Shown here: one piece after another, positions 50,913 through 59,930 of the stretch | How the letters are laid out: the number at the start of each line of letters is the position of its first letter | Numbering within the stretch: position 1 is the stretch's first letter | NCBI RefSeq assembly: GCF_900618535.1 | Contig: NZ_UYJA01000005.1 | Location: 496,001-560,000 of the forward strand | Reading direction: 5' to 3' | Source: Pseudomonas bubulae | GTDB lineage: Bacteria; Pseudomonadota; Gammaproteobacteria; Pseudomonadales; Pseudomonadaceae | DNA: 64,000 bases | Made by a program: the position numbers and the translations under genes | The notes under the pieces: generated by a model | Database searches by the model: none | What the model was told of the DNA's origin: nothing | The model's input: the letters and a program-made list of their open reading frames with translations, nothing else

Positions 50913-51578
50913 ATGCCGCGTTACATGTTTTGGATGTTGTTGTGCCTTGCGCCTGTGGCTGACGCAGCCCCCTCTCCCTCCCCCGACGACGCCCGCGATC
51001 TGGCCTACAGCATGGGCGCCAGCCTGGGCGAACGCTTGCGCCAGGAAGTCCCCGAGCTTCAAATCCAGGCACTGATCGAGGGCCTGCACACCGCCTACCA
51101 AGGCAAACCGCTGGCCCTGACGGATGAGCGCATCGGCCAGATTCTGGCGCAGCATCAGGCTCAAACAGATCCCGGGCAGGCCTCGTCAGGCATCAACGCC
51201 GCCCTGAGCGCTGAAGAAGTTTTTTTGCTGGTCGAAAAACAGCAACCCCAGGCTCGCCAACTGGCCGACGGCATCATCCTGACCGAACTAAAACCCGGCA
51301 AAGGCGCCAAGCCCGGCCCACAGGATTCGGTGTATGTGAGCTATGTGGGCCTACTGCCCGATGGCACCGTGTTCGACCATAGCACCCAACCACAATGGTT
51401 TCGCCTGGGCAGCGTAATCGCCGGCTGGCGCAGTGCATTGGTACAGATGCCGGTGGGTGCGAAATGGCGGCTGGCGATACCTTCAAGCCAAGCTTACGGC
51501 ACCCAGGGGGCCGGGGATCTGATTGCCCCCAATACACCACTGGTGTTTGAAATCGAACTGTTCGCTACCCGAAAGTAA
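50913..51578 (+). CDS. FKBP-type peptidyl-prolyl cis-trans isomerase
   Basis: A 221-residue secreted FKBP of the FkpA/Mip type. A signal peptide (FWMLLCLAPVADA) precedes an N-terminal dimerisation domain that is helical (ARDLAYSMGASLGERLRQEV), then the FKBP domain from about residue 118 (ILTELKPGKGAKPGPQDSVYVSYVG marks: VYVSYVGLLPDGTVFD, AYGTQGAGDLIAPNTPLVFEIELF). It assists folding of periplasmic or outer-membrane proteins. It shares a bidirectional terminator with convergent algQ. From memory, P. aeruginosa has the same gene between algP and algQ. Confidence 0.94.
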   Translation: MPRYMFWMLLCLAPVADAAPSPSPDDARDLAYSMGASLGERLRQEVPELQIQALIEGLHTAYQGKPLALTDERIGQILAQHQAQTDPGQASSGINAALSAEEVFLLVEKQQPQARQLADGIILTELKPGKGAKPGPQDSVYVSYVGLLPDGTVFDHSTQPQWFRLGSVIAGWRSALVQMPVGAKWRLAIPSSQAYGTQGAGDLIAPNTPLVFEIELFATRK

Positions 51579-51591
51579 CCGTCCCGGAAAT

Positions 51592-51623
51592 AAAAAACGG
51601 CGCGCCATTGCGCACCGTTTTTT
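51592..51623. terminator. Bidirectional intrinsic terminator between FKBP gene and algQ
   Basis: AAAAAACGGCGCG pairs with CGCACCGTTTTTT at 12 of 13 positions around a short loop. U-runs exist on both sides, so it can end both the FKBP transcript (plus) and the algQ transcript (minus). Confidence 0.93.
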
Positions 51624-51637
51624 AAATGGATTGTTGC

Positions 51638-52108
51638 TTAAGCCTGAGCGGCTTCTTTCTGCTTGTGCGCGCTGTGCAGCACTTCGATCAAGCAGTCTTC
51701 AAGCTCAAAACGCTCATCAAGCAGAGCGCCCAAAACCTTGATCTCTTCTGCCAGCTTGTCACAGTCAGGGCGATGGGCCTTACCATCACAATGATCGTTG
51801 AAAGCCAGGGCGGCCTCGGTAATCACGTTGATACGCGGGTAGATGGTCTCTGCCAGGGCAAGCCCGCGCTCGTCATTGAAGGCCTTGGCCTCCTGATTCA
51901 GCTGCTCGTAAATCTCGAAATGGCCTGCGGACACATAATCGACCAGCAGCTGGCAAAACTCTTTTTGAGGCCCGCGTTTGGGATTGTTTTGCTGCTCCAG
52001 CAGAGCCGCATAAGCCTTCACAAGTTTACGGCGCTCAAGCAACCAGCGGTCTACCAGTTGGTGGACGCCGTTGAATCGTTCCTGAGCACTCTCGCATCTT
52101 TCGAGCAT
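51638..52108 (-). CDS. algQ: Anti-sigma-70 factor Rsd/AlgQ
   Basis: AlgQ (Rsd) binds sigma-70 and, in P. aeruginosa, promotes alginate and siderophore gene expression. From ATG 52108 the product is 156 residues, all helical, with the opening MLERCESAQERFNGVHQLVDRWLLER (marks: RFNGVHQLVDRWL) and QLLVDYVSAGHFEIYEQL, which carry the sigma contacts. The upstream in-frame ATG lacks support. It ends at a bidirectional terminator. It lies between dsbB and the FKBP gene in the conserved alg segment. Confidence 0.95.
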   Translation of the reverse strand: MLERCESAQERFNGVHQLVDRWLLERRKLVKAYAALLEQQNNPKRGPQKEFCQLLVDYVSAGHFEIYEQLNQEAKAFNDERGLALAETIYPRINVITEAALAFNDHCDGKAHRPDCDKLAEEIKVLGALLDERFELEDCLIEVLHSAHKQKEAAQA

Positions 52109-52298
52109 GATGATCTCTCTTCCCTTGTGGGCCCATGCCACCCGACATCAGCCAGGCCTGTGTGAACCAAAACCTGCACGATTGCACGGGCATTGGGCGG
52201 CATAACTCCGTGATACGTGCGGGCCAGATTATGCCCGCTTGCCAACTGCTTCAAGGTACCCACGAGAGAAAATTCATACAAGTGTTTAATCCCAAGTG

Positions 52299-52826
52299 CT
52301 ACTTCACGTCGCAGTCACGGGGTAATTTGTCCCTGGCAATCGAGCGACTGATCTGAAAGATGGCAAGAACAAGCAGCCCGATAAAGGCCAGCAAGCTCAA
52401 CTCGGGAATGCTCAAGTCAAAGATGGTCCAGTGAATATGTGTGCAGTCCTCACTGCCACGATAAATCATCGAAATGATTTCACTCGGCGACATGTCGCGC
52501 CAGATGCAGGCCAGCTCTGGCTGACAGAGCATCAGTTGATCTGGCGCCAGCTCTTGCAGCCATACCTGCCTCAAGGCACTCGCCGCGCCACCCAGCGCGA
52601 ACAACATGGAGGCAAGGGAGTAACACAACATGCCAAAACCTTTGGGGCCATGGGCAAAAGCCACCAGGTTGACGAGGCAGAAATCCAGCAAGAAAAAACG
52701 CTGAACCTGACATAGCGAACAAGGCTTGAGCCCGGGCCCGTACTCGAGATAAAAAGTGCCGCCCATTACCAAGGCGCCTACTACAAAGGCTAAAAAGAAA
52801 ATAAAACGTGAAGCTGCCAAGAACAT
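52299..52826 (-). CDS. dsbB: Disulfide bond formation protein DsbB family
   Basis: A 175-residue inner-membrane protein with four membrane helices. The quinone-side pair is CSLC (Cys36, Cys39) after the first helix; the second periplasmic loop has Cys101, Cys107 and Cys128, from which the exchange pair is drawn. It re-oxidises DsbA by passing electrons to ubiquinone. Pseudomonads often have two DsbB copies; this one near algQ is named DsbH by some. The loop order LMLCQPELAC is slightly unlike E. coli. No other dsb gene is adjacent. Confidence 0.9.
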   Translation of the reverse strand: MFLAASRFIFFLAFVVGALVMGGTFYLEYGPGLKPCSLCQVQRFFLLDFCLVNLVAFAHGPKGFGMLCYSLASMLFALGGAASALRQVWLQELAPDQLMLCQPELACIWRDMSPSEIISMIYRGSEDCTHIHWTIFDLSIPELSLLAFIGLLVLAIFQISRSIARDKLPRDCDVK

Positions 52827-53046
52827 GGCTTTTCCATGACAAAAGAGACAGTTGGTTACGGTAGATGAAAGCCATTAGCCCTTTCAAGGTGACCCTAAGC
52901 GGATAGTTCTCGAAGAAACCAAGGAAACCCCAACAGAAACACTAAGCCTTTAGAACAAATCATGTAGGAAAAGGCAGATTGCCCCTCGCTCGCTCAATAC
53001 TGCAGGCAGCCCCACGTGTGCCGAAACACACGCCAGGCTGGCCTCT

Positions 53047-54288
53047 TCACAGGGTCGTGGCAGTGACTGGCAAGGGGGATGCGAGCAAACGCTCATCCAG
53101 CAAATTCAGCCCTTCCTGAAAAAGCTGATTACTGCGCCCCGTATCTCCCAACTGGGCCAGCAGTCGTGCCAGCTCGGCACAGGTTTCGGGGTTGCGCTCC
53201 ACCTTGAGGCTGCTTTCAAGGTAATCCCGCGCTTTGCCCCACAAGCTGTTTTGCAGGCACAGGCGACCCAGGGTCAACAGCAGGCTGGCATCGCCGGGAT
53301 GGCTCTTGAGCCAGCCTTCAGCGGCCTGCAACTGCTTCACCGGGTCACTGCCGCGCAGCAGGCCATAGAGGCGCACAAGATGGCTGTCATAACTGCGCTT
53401 GAGCGCCCCGCGCAAGACTTCTTCGGCTTCAGTTTGCGCGCCCAGCTGGCGCAATTGCTCGGCATAGGCCAGCACGAGCGCGGGCTCCTGGCGCTGGGCC
53501 GAGGTAAGCTGTTGCCAGGCGCGTTGAAGTGACTGCAACCCGGCCTCGCCTTCGCTTTCACGCTGGGCCGCCAGGCTCAGATTCTGCCCCCAGGCCCGTC
53601 GTTCCAGCTCGGCCAGCTCCTTGGGCGGCAATACCTTGTCCTTGCGCAGCTCTGGCAACAGGCGAATCAACGCCGTCCAGTCGCCACGCTGCTGGTGCAG
53701 ACGCTGCAGCTGGCGCAACACCTGAACATTGTGTGGATGGCGCTCATGCATGGCCTGCAAGGTCACCAGCGCGCCCTCGGTGTCAGCACGGTCCACCTGC
53801 AACTGGGCATGGCTCAGGGCAATGGCCAGTTCGGCCTGAGGCTGGCGTTCCAGCGCTCGCTCCAGCAGGTTGTCGCTTTCTTCGTAGTGCCCCTGCTCGT
53901 TGGCCGCTCGTGCAGCCCCCAGGTAGTAGAGCAATGGCTGCGGCTCGGCTTCGGCGGCACGGGCCAGATGCTTCTGTGCGCTGGCCCAGCGGCCCTCGGC
54001 AAGGTCCATCTGGCCTTGCTCGATGGCGATCTGCACTCGACGGCTGCGGTTGCGCCGCGACCACGGGTTGACCAGCCCTGTAGAAGCCGTCACCAGCTCC
54101 ACCAGCAGCTTGACTCCCCACACCAGCAGCCACAGGACGGCCAGCAGCGCGAGCGTTGCCCAGACACTGGATTCGTAACGGAAATTTTTATAGGCGATCA
54201 GCACATAGCCCGCATCTTCAGCAATTGCCAGGCCGATGCAGGCCGCAGCTGCAATCAACAAGAACACAATCACGTAGAAGCGCTTCAT
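53047..54288 (-). CDS. hemY: HemY, TPR protein of the heme biosynthesis operon
   Basis: A 413-residue membrane protein with two N-terminal membrane helices (YVIVFLLIAAAACIGLAIA; ATLALLAVLWLLVWGVKLLVELV) and a cytoplasmic/peripheral chain of TPR repeats, many with the Ala-rich A.A.. pattern. This is the gammaproteobacterial HemY, not the protoporphyrinogen oxidase of the same name. Its exact task is unknown; it is tied to heme synthesis by operon position. Its ATG overlaps hemX by four bases. No terminator was seen within the 220 bases to dsbB. Confidence 0.93.
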   Translation of the reverse strand: MKRFYVIVFLLIAAAACIGLAIAEDAGYVLIAYKNFRYESSVWATLALLAVLWLLVWGVKLLVELVTASTGLVNPWSRRNRSRRVQIAIEQGQMDLAEGRWASAQKHLARAAEAEPQPLLYYLGAARAANEQGHYEESDNLLERALERQPQAELAIALSHAQLQVDRADTEGALVTLQAMHERHPHNVQVLRQLQRLHQQRGDWTALIRLLPELRKDKVLPPKELAELERRAWGQNLSLAAQRESEGEAGLQSLQRAWQQLTSAQRQEPALVLAYAEQLRQLGAQTEAEEVLRGALKRSYDSHLVRLYGLLRGSDPVKQLQAAEGWLKSHPGDASLLLTLGRLCLQNSLWGKARDYLESSLKVERNPETCAELARLLAQLGDTGRSNQLFQEGLNLLDERLLASPLPVTATTL

Positions 54289-55412
54289 GGAAGTGCCTCC
54301 TGCGCCGGGCTGGCAGCCGCTTTGACCGGCTCTTGCGCACGCACATGCCGACGCTCAAGGTAGGCCTGTACCGCGCTCAAGGCAGCCGCAAGGTCCGGGG
54401 TTTTTACCGTAACCGGCTGCTTGCCGAGTTCAATCACTTGCTCGAGGATTTTTTTGCTCTGCGGGTTATCCGCATTGAAGTTGCCCTTGAGCACATCTTG
54501 CGCCTGCGCCAGGGCCTGGGTGTAAACCGACTCCTGGCCATTGAGCGCCGCCCACTGGGCTTGCTCCAGCGCCAGGCTCAAGGCCAGGCGAACCTGGGTC
54601 AGGCTTTGGCCAGCCAACAGGGGGCGCACATTTTTGTCGGCATTGAAGTCGATGCGGATGTAGTGCGAGATCTCCTCCCACCACCGGGACCAACGGCTCG
54701 CGCCATCGCCATCAGCGGTGAGGCTGGCCAGCGAGTCACCCTGGTTCTGATAGGCCGGGGCCAGCGCACTGAGTTGCGCCACTTGATCACGCAAGGCCGC
54801 CAACTGCAAAAACAGTCCGGTGCGGTCCGGTTGCTCAACACTGCGCAATGCAGTCAGGCTTTTGGCCAGTTGCTCACGAGCGGCGAATGAACCCGGATCG
54901 TTCTGCTCGCGCAAAATCGCGTCCGCGCCCTGTACCAGTGCCTGGGCGCTGGTGACGTCTTGCAGGGCCGACAAGCGCAAGGTGGCAAGACGCAACAAGT
55001 GCTCGGCCTCGGCCAGGCGCCAGTCTTTGCGGCTTTCGCCCAGCACGGTTTCCAGGCGCTGGTTCAGGCGCTGCTGATCGCCTTGCAGCTGCACGACCAA
55101 TTGGCGCTGATTATCCAGTTCACTGGCCGAAGGCAGTTGGTTGAGCCGCGCCAGCAGCTTCTGCTCGCCCTGCTTGATCGAAAGCGTTTGCGCGGCCAGG
55201 GCCGGTACGTCGCTCAACTGCTCTGCGGTGGCAGCTTGCAGTTGACGCACCTGCCATACCCCCCAGCCGCCGACAGCAACACCGGCGGCGCCGAGCAACA
55301 GGGCGAAAACCGCCAGGCCATTGCCTCGACCCTGTGGTGCAGGTTCGGTTTTTTTAGCCGGCGCTTCTGGCGCGGGCTGCACGTGTTCTTTGGACAAGAC
55401 TGTTTCGCTCAC
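54285..55412 (-). CDS. hemX: HemX (uroporphyrinogen-III C-methyltransferase-like membrane protein)
   Basis: A 375-residue protein from GTG 55412, with a Pro/Lys/Glu-rich cytoplasmic start, one membrane helix (LAVFALLLGAAGVAVGGWGVW), and a long periplasmic coiled-coil/helical region (EHLLRLATLRLSALQDV, EQLAKSLTALRSVEQPD). The C-methyltransferase name is inherited and no SAM-binding motif is seen. It lies 16 bases after hemD and overlaps hemY by four bases. It probably organises the heme enzymes at the membrane; this is inference from the conserved hemCDXY order. Confidence 0.92.
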   Translation of the reverse strand: MSETVLSKEHVQPAPEAPAKKTEPAPQGRGNGLAVFALLLGAAGVAVGGWGVWQVRQLQAATAEQLSDVPALAAQTLSIKQGEQKLLARLNQLPSASELDNQRQLVVQLQGDQQRLNQRLETVLGESRKDWRLAEAEHLLRLATLRLSALQDVTSAQALVQGADAILREQNDPGSFAAREQLAKSLTALRSVEQPDRTGLFLQLAALRDQVAQLSALAPAYQNQGDSLASLTADGDGASRWSRWWEEISHYIRIDFNADKNVRPLLAGQSLTQVRLALSLALEQAQWAALNGQESVYTQALAQAQDVLKGNFNADNPQSKKILEQVIELGKQPVTVKTPDLAAALSAVQAYLERRHVRAQEPVKAAASPAQEALP

Positions 55413-55428
55413 GAATCCATCCTTTGCA

Positions 55429-56196
55429 TTAGAAAGCAGGTGCGGGATGCTCCCGCAGCGCCGCCAGCAAAGCCGTGGCGCTTGCACCACGACAATCCAC
55501 AACATGTTGCGCCCCGGCGCTGCGAGCCAGCTCAGCAACCCGCGGGCTTGGAACAAACAACGGCAGGCACCCAAGCATGGGCCAGGAATCGCCTGCCATC
55601 TGCCGTAAATGTTCAAAACCCTGCCCACTGCTGACCACCAGCGCGTTCAGGCGTTCCACTTCAACCCGCCGGGACAGGGTTGCAGGCGGGTATGACGGCA
55701 GTACGCGGCGGTAGACTTCAAGGTAGTCGACCTGCGCGCCAATGCTGCGCAGACGATCCGCGAGCAACTCGCGACCACCCTCCCCACGCAGGATCAACAC
55801 GCTGGGCTGATCCCCCCCCACTGCAGACTTGAACTCGGGCATCGCCAGCAGCGCCTCGCTGTCATCACCCCGTTGAGGGTAGCTAACATCGAGGCCGTAA
55901 TCGGCGAGAATCTGCGCCGTCGCGGCGCCAACGCTAAACCACTTCTGCCGGGGCGCATGCGGCCAGTACTGGCTGACCAGCTCAAGCCCCAGGCGCGCCG
56001 CAGGTTTGCTGACCACAATCACTGCGCAATACCGGTCAAGACCCGCAATCAGCGCACGCTGAGCCTCAGTCATGGTCAACGGGCTGATCGCCAGCAGTGG
56101 CAAGCTGCTGCTATATATCCCGGCAGCCGCCAGCTCAGCGGCCAGCGCGGCCGATTCCTCGGCTGGCCGGGTCAGCAGCAAGCGCCAGCCTGTCAC
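55429..56196 (-). CDS. hemD: Uroporphyrinogen-III synthase
   Basis: HemD closes hydroxymethylbilane with inversion of ring D. The 255-residue product has the two-domain fold: the opening WRLLLTRPAEESAALAAELA, then FSVGAATAQILADYGL and ILRGEGGRELLADRLRSIGA, and the conserved Tyr region VDYLEVYRR. This family is poorly conserved in sequence, but position in hemC-hemD-hemX-hemY makes the call firm. Its ATG overlaps the hemC stop by four bases. Confidence 0.94.
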   Translation of the reverse strand: MTGWRLLLTRPAEESAALAAELAAAGIYSSSLPLLAISPLTMTEAQRALIAGLDRYCAVIVVSKPAARLGLELVSQYWPHAPRQKWFSVGAATAQILADYGLDVSYPQRGDDSEALLAMPEFKSAVGGDQPSVLILRGEGGRELLADRLRSIGAQVDYLEVYRRVLPSYPPATLSRRVEVERLNALVVSSGQGFEHLRQMAGDSWPMLGCLPLFVPSPRVAELARSAGAQHVVDCRGASATALLAALREHPAPAF

Positions 56197-57134
56197 TCGT
56201 GACCTGCCTCACCATAAACGGCTTTGAGAATATCCCCAGCCCCTTGGGCCAGCAGAGCCTCAGCCACTTGCACACCCAACTCACTGGCGTGTGCACGCGG
56301 CGCACGGGCGTCGGCACTGAGCAACACACCGCCACTCGGCTCGCCGACCAGGCCGCGCAGCCAGATTTGCTCGCCTTCAAGCACGGCATAACAGGCAATC
56401 GGCACTTGGCAGCCACCGTTGAGATGCTTGTTCAGCGCACGCTCGGCCGTAACGCGCACGGCCGTATCGGCGTGATGCAAAGGCGTCAGCAGGGCATGGA
56501 TTTCGGGATCTGCGCTGCGGCATTCGATACCCACTGCGCCTTGGCCACCGGCTGGCAAGCTGTCTTCGATGCTGATGGGTGATGTGATGCGCTGTTCAAA
56601 ACCGAGGCGAATCAGGCCGGCAGCCGCGAGGATAATGGCGTCGTATTCACCTGCATCGAGCTTGGCCAGACGGGTATTGACGTTGCCACGCAGAAAGCGG
56701 ATTTGCAGGTCCGGACGGCGAGTCAGCAACTGGGCCTGACGGCGCAGGCTCGACGTGCCGACAATGCTGCCCTGAGGCAAATCGTCGAGGCTGGCATAGG
56801 TGTTGGAAACGAAGGCGTCACGCGGATCTTCGCGCTCGCAAATGCAAAACAGACCCAGGCCTTCAGGGAAGTCCATCGGTACGTCTTTCATGGAGTGCAC
56901 GGCGATGTCTGCTTCGTTTTCGAGCAGGGCTGTTTCCAGCTCCTTGACGAAGAGCCCCTTGCCGCCAATTTTCGACAGCGGCGAGTCCAGCAGCTTGTCA
57001 CCACGGCTGACCATGGGCACCAGCGTCACCAAAATACCGGGGTGAGCCTGCTCTAAACGGGCTTTAACGTATTCGGCCTGCCAAAGAGCCAGGGCGCTTT
57101 TACGGGTAGCGATGCGGATTTCGCGAGAGGACAT
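56193..57134 (-). CDS. hemC: Porphobilinogen deaminase (hydroxymethylbilane synthase)
   Basis: HemC polymerises four porphobilinogen units. The 313-residue protein has REIRIATRKSALALWQAEYV at the start, IAVHSMKDVP near residues 78-87 (with the catalytic Asp84-type position), VGTSSLRRQAQLL, and the dipyrromethane-binding Cys in LNGGCQVPIACY near residue 242. It is the first gene of hemCDXY. The algR stop is 126 bases upstream; in P. aeruginosa hemC also follows algR, and the two can be co-transcribed. Confidence 0.97.
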   Translation of the reverse strand: MSSREIRIATRKSALALWQAEYVKARLEQAHPGILVTLVPMVSRGDKLLDSPLSKIGGKGLFVKELETALLENEADIAVHSMKDVPMDFPEGLGLFCICEREDPRDAFVSNTYASLDDLPQGSIVGTSSLRRQAQLLTRRPDLQIRFLRGNVNTRLAKLDAGEYDAIILAAAGLIRLGFEQRITSPISIEDSLPAGGQGAVGIECRSADPEIHALLTPLHHADTAVRVTAERALNKHLNGGCQVPIACYAVLEGEQIWLRGLVGEPSGGVLLSADARAPRAHASELGVQVAEALLAQGAGDILKAVYGEAGHE

Positions 57135-57260
57135 GGATCAATCCGTACTGAAAAGATACGGCTGATAATAACAGCTCAGCCAAAACAGCTTTGACTTGTA
57201 TCAGAAAGTCCTCGGCCTCCCTGGCCCAAAAACGGCGTATCCACGCCTTTTGAGCACGAA

Positions 57261-58007
57261 TTACAGTTGCTGCATCATCTTGCGAACACCCGCCACATGC
57301 CTGCGGCTCACAATCAGCGCATCCCCGTTCAGGCCGCGCAGGAACAGCTGGAAATGCCCAAGGGGCGTGCGTTGCAAGCGCTCGATGCGGTCTCGGGCCA
57401 CCAGTGCATTACGGTGAATACGCACAAAGCGTTCACCAAACTCGTCTTCGAGTGCCTTGAGCGGCTCGTCGAGCAGAACTTCACCGCCAGCGTGACGCAA
57501 TGTCACGTATTTATGGTCAGCGATAAAGTAGATCACCTGGTCGATAGGGATCAGCTCAATGCCTTTTCGGGTTCTGGCACTGATATGACTGCGTGGGCCA
57601 CTGCCGGTTTGCGCGGCAGGCCGGGTGAGTGCAGCCAGCTGGATGCGGTTGGGCCGGTGCGCCTCTTTCAGGGCAGCACGCAGGGCATCTGCGGTGACCG
57701 GCTTGAGCACATAGCTGACACCGCTCTCTTGCAGGGCCTGTACGGAAAACTCGTCAGGCGCCACGCAAAACACCACCGAAGGCGGTAGCTCGCGCTCGCA
57801 CAATTTGGCTGCAACCTGCAACCCGTCGAGGCCTGGCAGGCGGATATCGAGCAAAACGACATCCGGTTTCAGGCTTTCGATCAGGTTAAGTGCCTCTTCG
57901 CCATTAGTGGCGCCAGGCTCCAGCAACGTATAGCCCCCGAGCGTGCTGAGCAAATGGCTCAAATGCTCGCGGGCCAGGGTTTCGTCATCAACGATCAGGA
58001 CATTCAT
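57261..58007 (-). CDS. algR: LytTR-type response regulator AlgR
   Basis: A 248-residue regulator with an N-terminal receiver domain and C-terminal LytTR DNA-binding domain (SHISARTRKGIELIPIDQVIYF onward; marks: FIADHKYVTLRH, FVRIHRNALVARDRIE). Asp54 (VLLDIRLPG) and the Lys in LKPV (Lys102) are present. The switch residue after strand 4, normally Thr (FCTAHDEF in the P. aeruginosa protein as I recall it), is Val82 here (FCVAPDEF), and the surrounding 20 residues differ more than the rest. AlgR controls alginate and twitching genes in P. aeruginosa. The kinase gene algZ (fimS), expected just upstream, is absent. The start at 58007 begins MNVLIVDDE. Confidence 0.94.
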   Translation of the reverse strand: MNVLIVDDETLAREHLSHLLSTLGGYTLLEPGATNGEEALNLIESLKPDVVLLDIRLPGLDGLQVAAKLCERELPPSVVFCVAPDEFSVQALQESGVSYVLKPVTADALRAALKEAHRPNRIQLAALTRPAAQTGSGPRSHISARTRKGIELIPIDQVIYFIADHKYVTLRHAGGEVLLDEPLKALEDEFGERFVRIHRNALVARDRIERLQRTPLGHFQLFLRGLNGDALIVSRRHVAGVRKMMQQL

Positions 58008-58392
58008 ATAGCGCTGTATTCCTGCGTGAGTCTCGCACAAGGATAGCGTAGACAGGTGATGTGACGACTGTCACGGCGATCCACGCTAAGACTAGCGCGA
58101 AGGCCAAAAAGTGCCGCAAACCTCACAGCAATATTCACCTGCCTCGATTGCTCGATTTAATACCGGATACGTCTGGCAATCTACAAAGACCTGCTATGAC
58201 TGATCCATACGACCAACTGTAGACGGTTGCAAAGGCTAAAGTATTCAAACGATACATTTCCTTTCGGAAATTTATTTATACCGCACTTCACACAAAAACC
58301 TGCCGAGCTGCGTCAACGCCATGAATGGCAACCCTGTTATGATTCGCGGTAACTATTTGTGTAACTCCCCTCAGCCGATTACGAGCGAATCC
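58008..58392. other. Intergenic region between divergent algR and argH, without algZ
   Basis: A 385-base gap that must carry both promoters. It is AT-rich from about 58230 to 58310. TTGCAA at 58229 and GATACA about 18 bases later form a weak sigma-70-like pair directed to argH. No remnant of a histidine kinase is recognisable. From memory, P. aeruginosa has algZ/fimS at this place. Confidence 0.65.
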
Positions 58393-59787
58393 ATGAGCAC
58401 CGACAAGACCAATCAGTCCTGGGGCGGCCGCTTCAGTGAACCCGTCGACGCCTTCGTTGCGCGTTTCACCGCCTCCGTCACTTTCGACCAGCGCCTTTAT
58501 CGCCATGACATCATGGGCTCCGTGGCTCACGCCACGATGCTGGCCAAGGTCGGCGTGCTGACCGATGCCGAACGCGACAGCATCATCGACGGCCTCAAAA
58601 CCATCCAGAGCGAAATCGAAGCCGGTACGTTTGACTGGCGCATCGATCTGGAAGACGTGCACATGAACATCGAGGCGCGTCTGACCGACCGCATCGGCGT
58701 GACCGGCAAAAAACTGCACACCGGCCGTAGCCGTAATGACCAGGTTGCGACCGATATCCGCCTGTGGCTACGTGACGAAATCGATCTGATCCTGGCCGAG
58801 ATCACCCGCCTGCAAAAAGGCCTGCTGGAACAGGCAGAGCGTGAAGCCGAGACCATCATGCCCGGCTTTACCCACCTGCAGACCGCACAGCCGGTAACAT
58901 TTGGTCACCATATGCTGGCCTGGTTCGAGATGCTCAGCCGCGATTACGAGCGCCTGGTCGACTGCCGCAAACGCACCAACCGCATGCCTCTGGGCAGCGC
59001 CGCACTGGCGGGCACCACCTACCCGATCGACCGCGAATTCACCGCACAACTGCTGGGCTTTGACGCCGTGGGCGGCAACTCGCTGGACAACGTCTCCGAT
59101 CGCGACTTCGCCATCGAATTCTGCGCCGCCGCCAGCATCGCGATGATGCACTTGTCGCGCTTCTCCGAAGAGCTGGTGCTATGGACCAGCGCGCAATTCC
59201 AGTTTATCGACCTGCCCGATCGCTTCTGCACCGGCAGCTCGATCATGCCGCAAAAGAAAAACCCCGACGTGCCGGAATTGGTACGTGGCAAAAGCGGCCG
59301 TGTATTCGGTGCGCTGATGGGCCTGCTGACCCTGATGAAAGGCCAGCCATTGGCCTACAACAAGGATAACCAGGAAGACAAGGAACCCCTGTTCGACGCC
59401 GCCGACACCTTGCGCGACTCGCTGCGCGCCTTTGCCGACATGATCCCGGCGATCAAGCCCAAGCACGCGATCATGCGTGAAGCGGCGCTGCGTGGTTTCT
59501 CCACCGCGACCGATCTGGCCGACTACCTGGTGCGCCGTGGCCTGCCGTTCCGTGACTGCCACGAAATCGTCGGCCACGCTGTGAAGTACGGCGTTGAAAC
59601 CGGCAAGGACCTGGCGGAAATGAGCCTCGAAGAACTGCGTCAGTTCAGCGATCAGATCGAAGACGATGTGTTTGCCGTACTGACCCTTGAAGGTTCGGTC
59701 AATGCCCGTGATCACATCGGCGGCACTGCGCCGGCGCAGGTGAAAGCGGCAGTAGTTCGCGGCAAGGCGCTGCTGGCCAGCCGTTAA
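58393..59787 (+). CDS. argH: Argininosuccinate lyase
   Basis: Cleaves argininosuccinate to arginine and fumarate, the last step of arginine synthesis. From ATG 58393 the protein has 464 residues, the standard length. Motifs are WGGRFSEPVDAF at the start, DVHMNIEARL, HTGRSRNDQVATD and the fumarase-superfamily signature GSSIMPQKKNP near residues 281-291, whose Ser is the catalytic base. The frame is open 24 codons further upstream without support. A REP follows 17 bases after the stop. Confidence 0.97.
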   Translation: MSTDKTNQSWGGRFSEPVDAFVARFTASVTFDQRLYRHDIMGSVAHATMLAKVGVLTDAERDSIIDGLKTIQSEIEAGTFDWRIDLEDVHMNIEARLTDRIGVTGKKLHTGRSRNDQVATDIRLWLRDEIDLILAEITRLQKGLLEQAEREAETIMPGFTHLQTAQPVTFGHHMLAWFEMLSRDYERLVDCRKRTNRMPLGSAALAGTTYPIDREFTAQLLGFDAVGGNSLDNVSDRDFAIEFCAAASIAMMHLSRFSEELVLWTSAQFQFIDLPDRFCTGSSIMPQKKNPDVPELVRGKSGRVFGALMGLLTLMKGQPLAYNKDNQEDKEPLFDAADTLRDSLRAFADMIPAIKPKHAIMREAALRGFSTATDLADYLVRRGLPFRDCHEIVGHAVKYGVETGKDLAEMSLEELRQFSDQIEDDVFAVLTLEGSVNARDHIGGTAPAQVKAAVVRGKALLASR

Positions 59788-59804
59788 ACCTCAAAGCGGC
59801 GCCC

Positions 59805-59904
59805 CTGTGGGAGCGAGCCTGCTGGCGAAAGGTGTTATGGATAACGCGTTTTGCTGAATAAACGCGATGTTCTTGAGACCTTCGCGAGCAGGCTCGCTCC
59901 CACA
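59805..59904. repeat. REP pair (GAGCCTG variant)
   Basis: The left arm CTGTGGGAGCGAGCCTGCT starts at 59805 and the right arm CGAGCAGGCTCGCTCCCACA ends at 59904, with about 52 bases between. One arm has CTGGCGA for CTCGCGA. It lies between argH and the convergent GST gene. Confidence 0.88.
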
Positions 59905-59930
59905 ATAGGGGGCGACACCCTGTGTACTGG

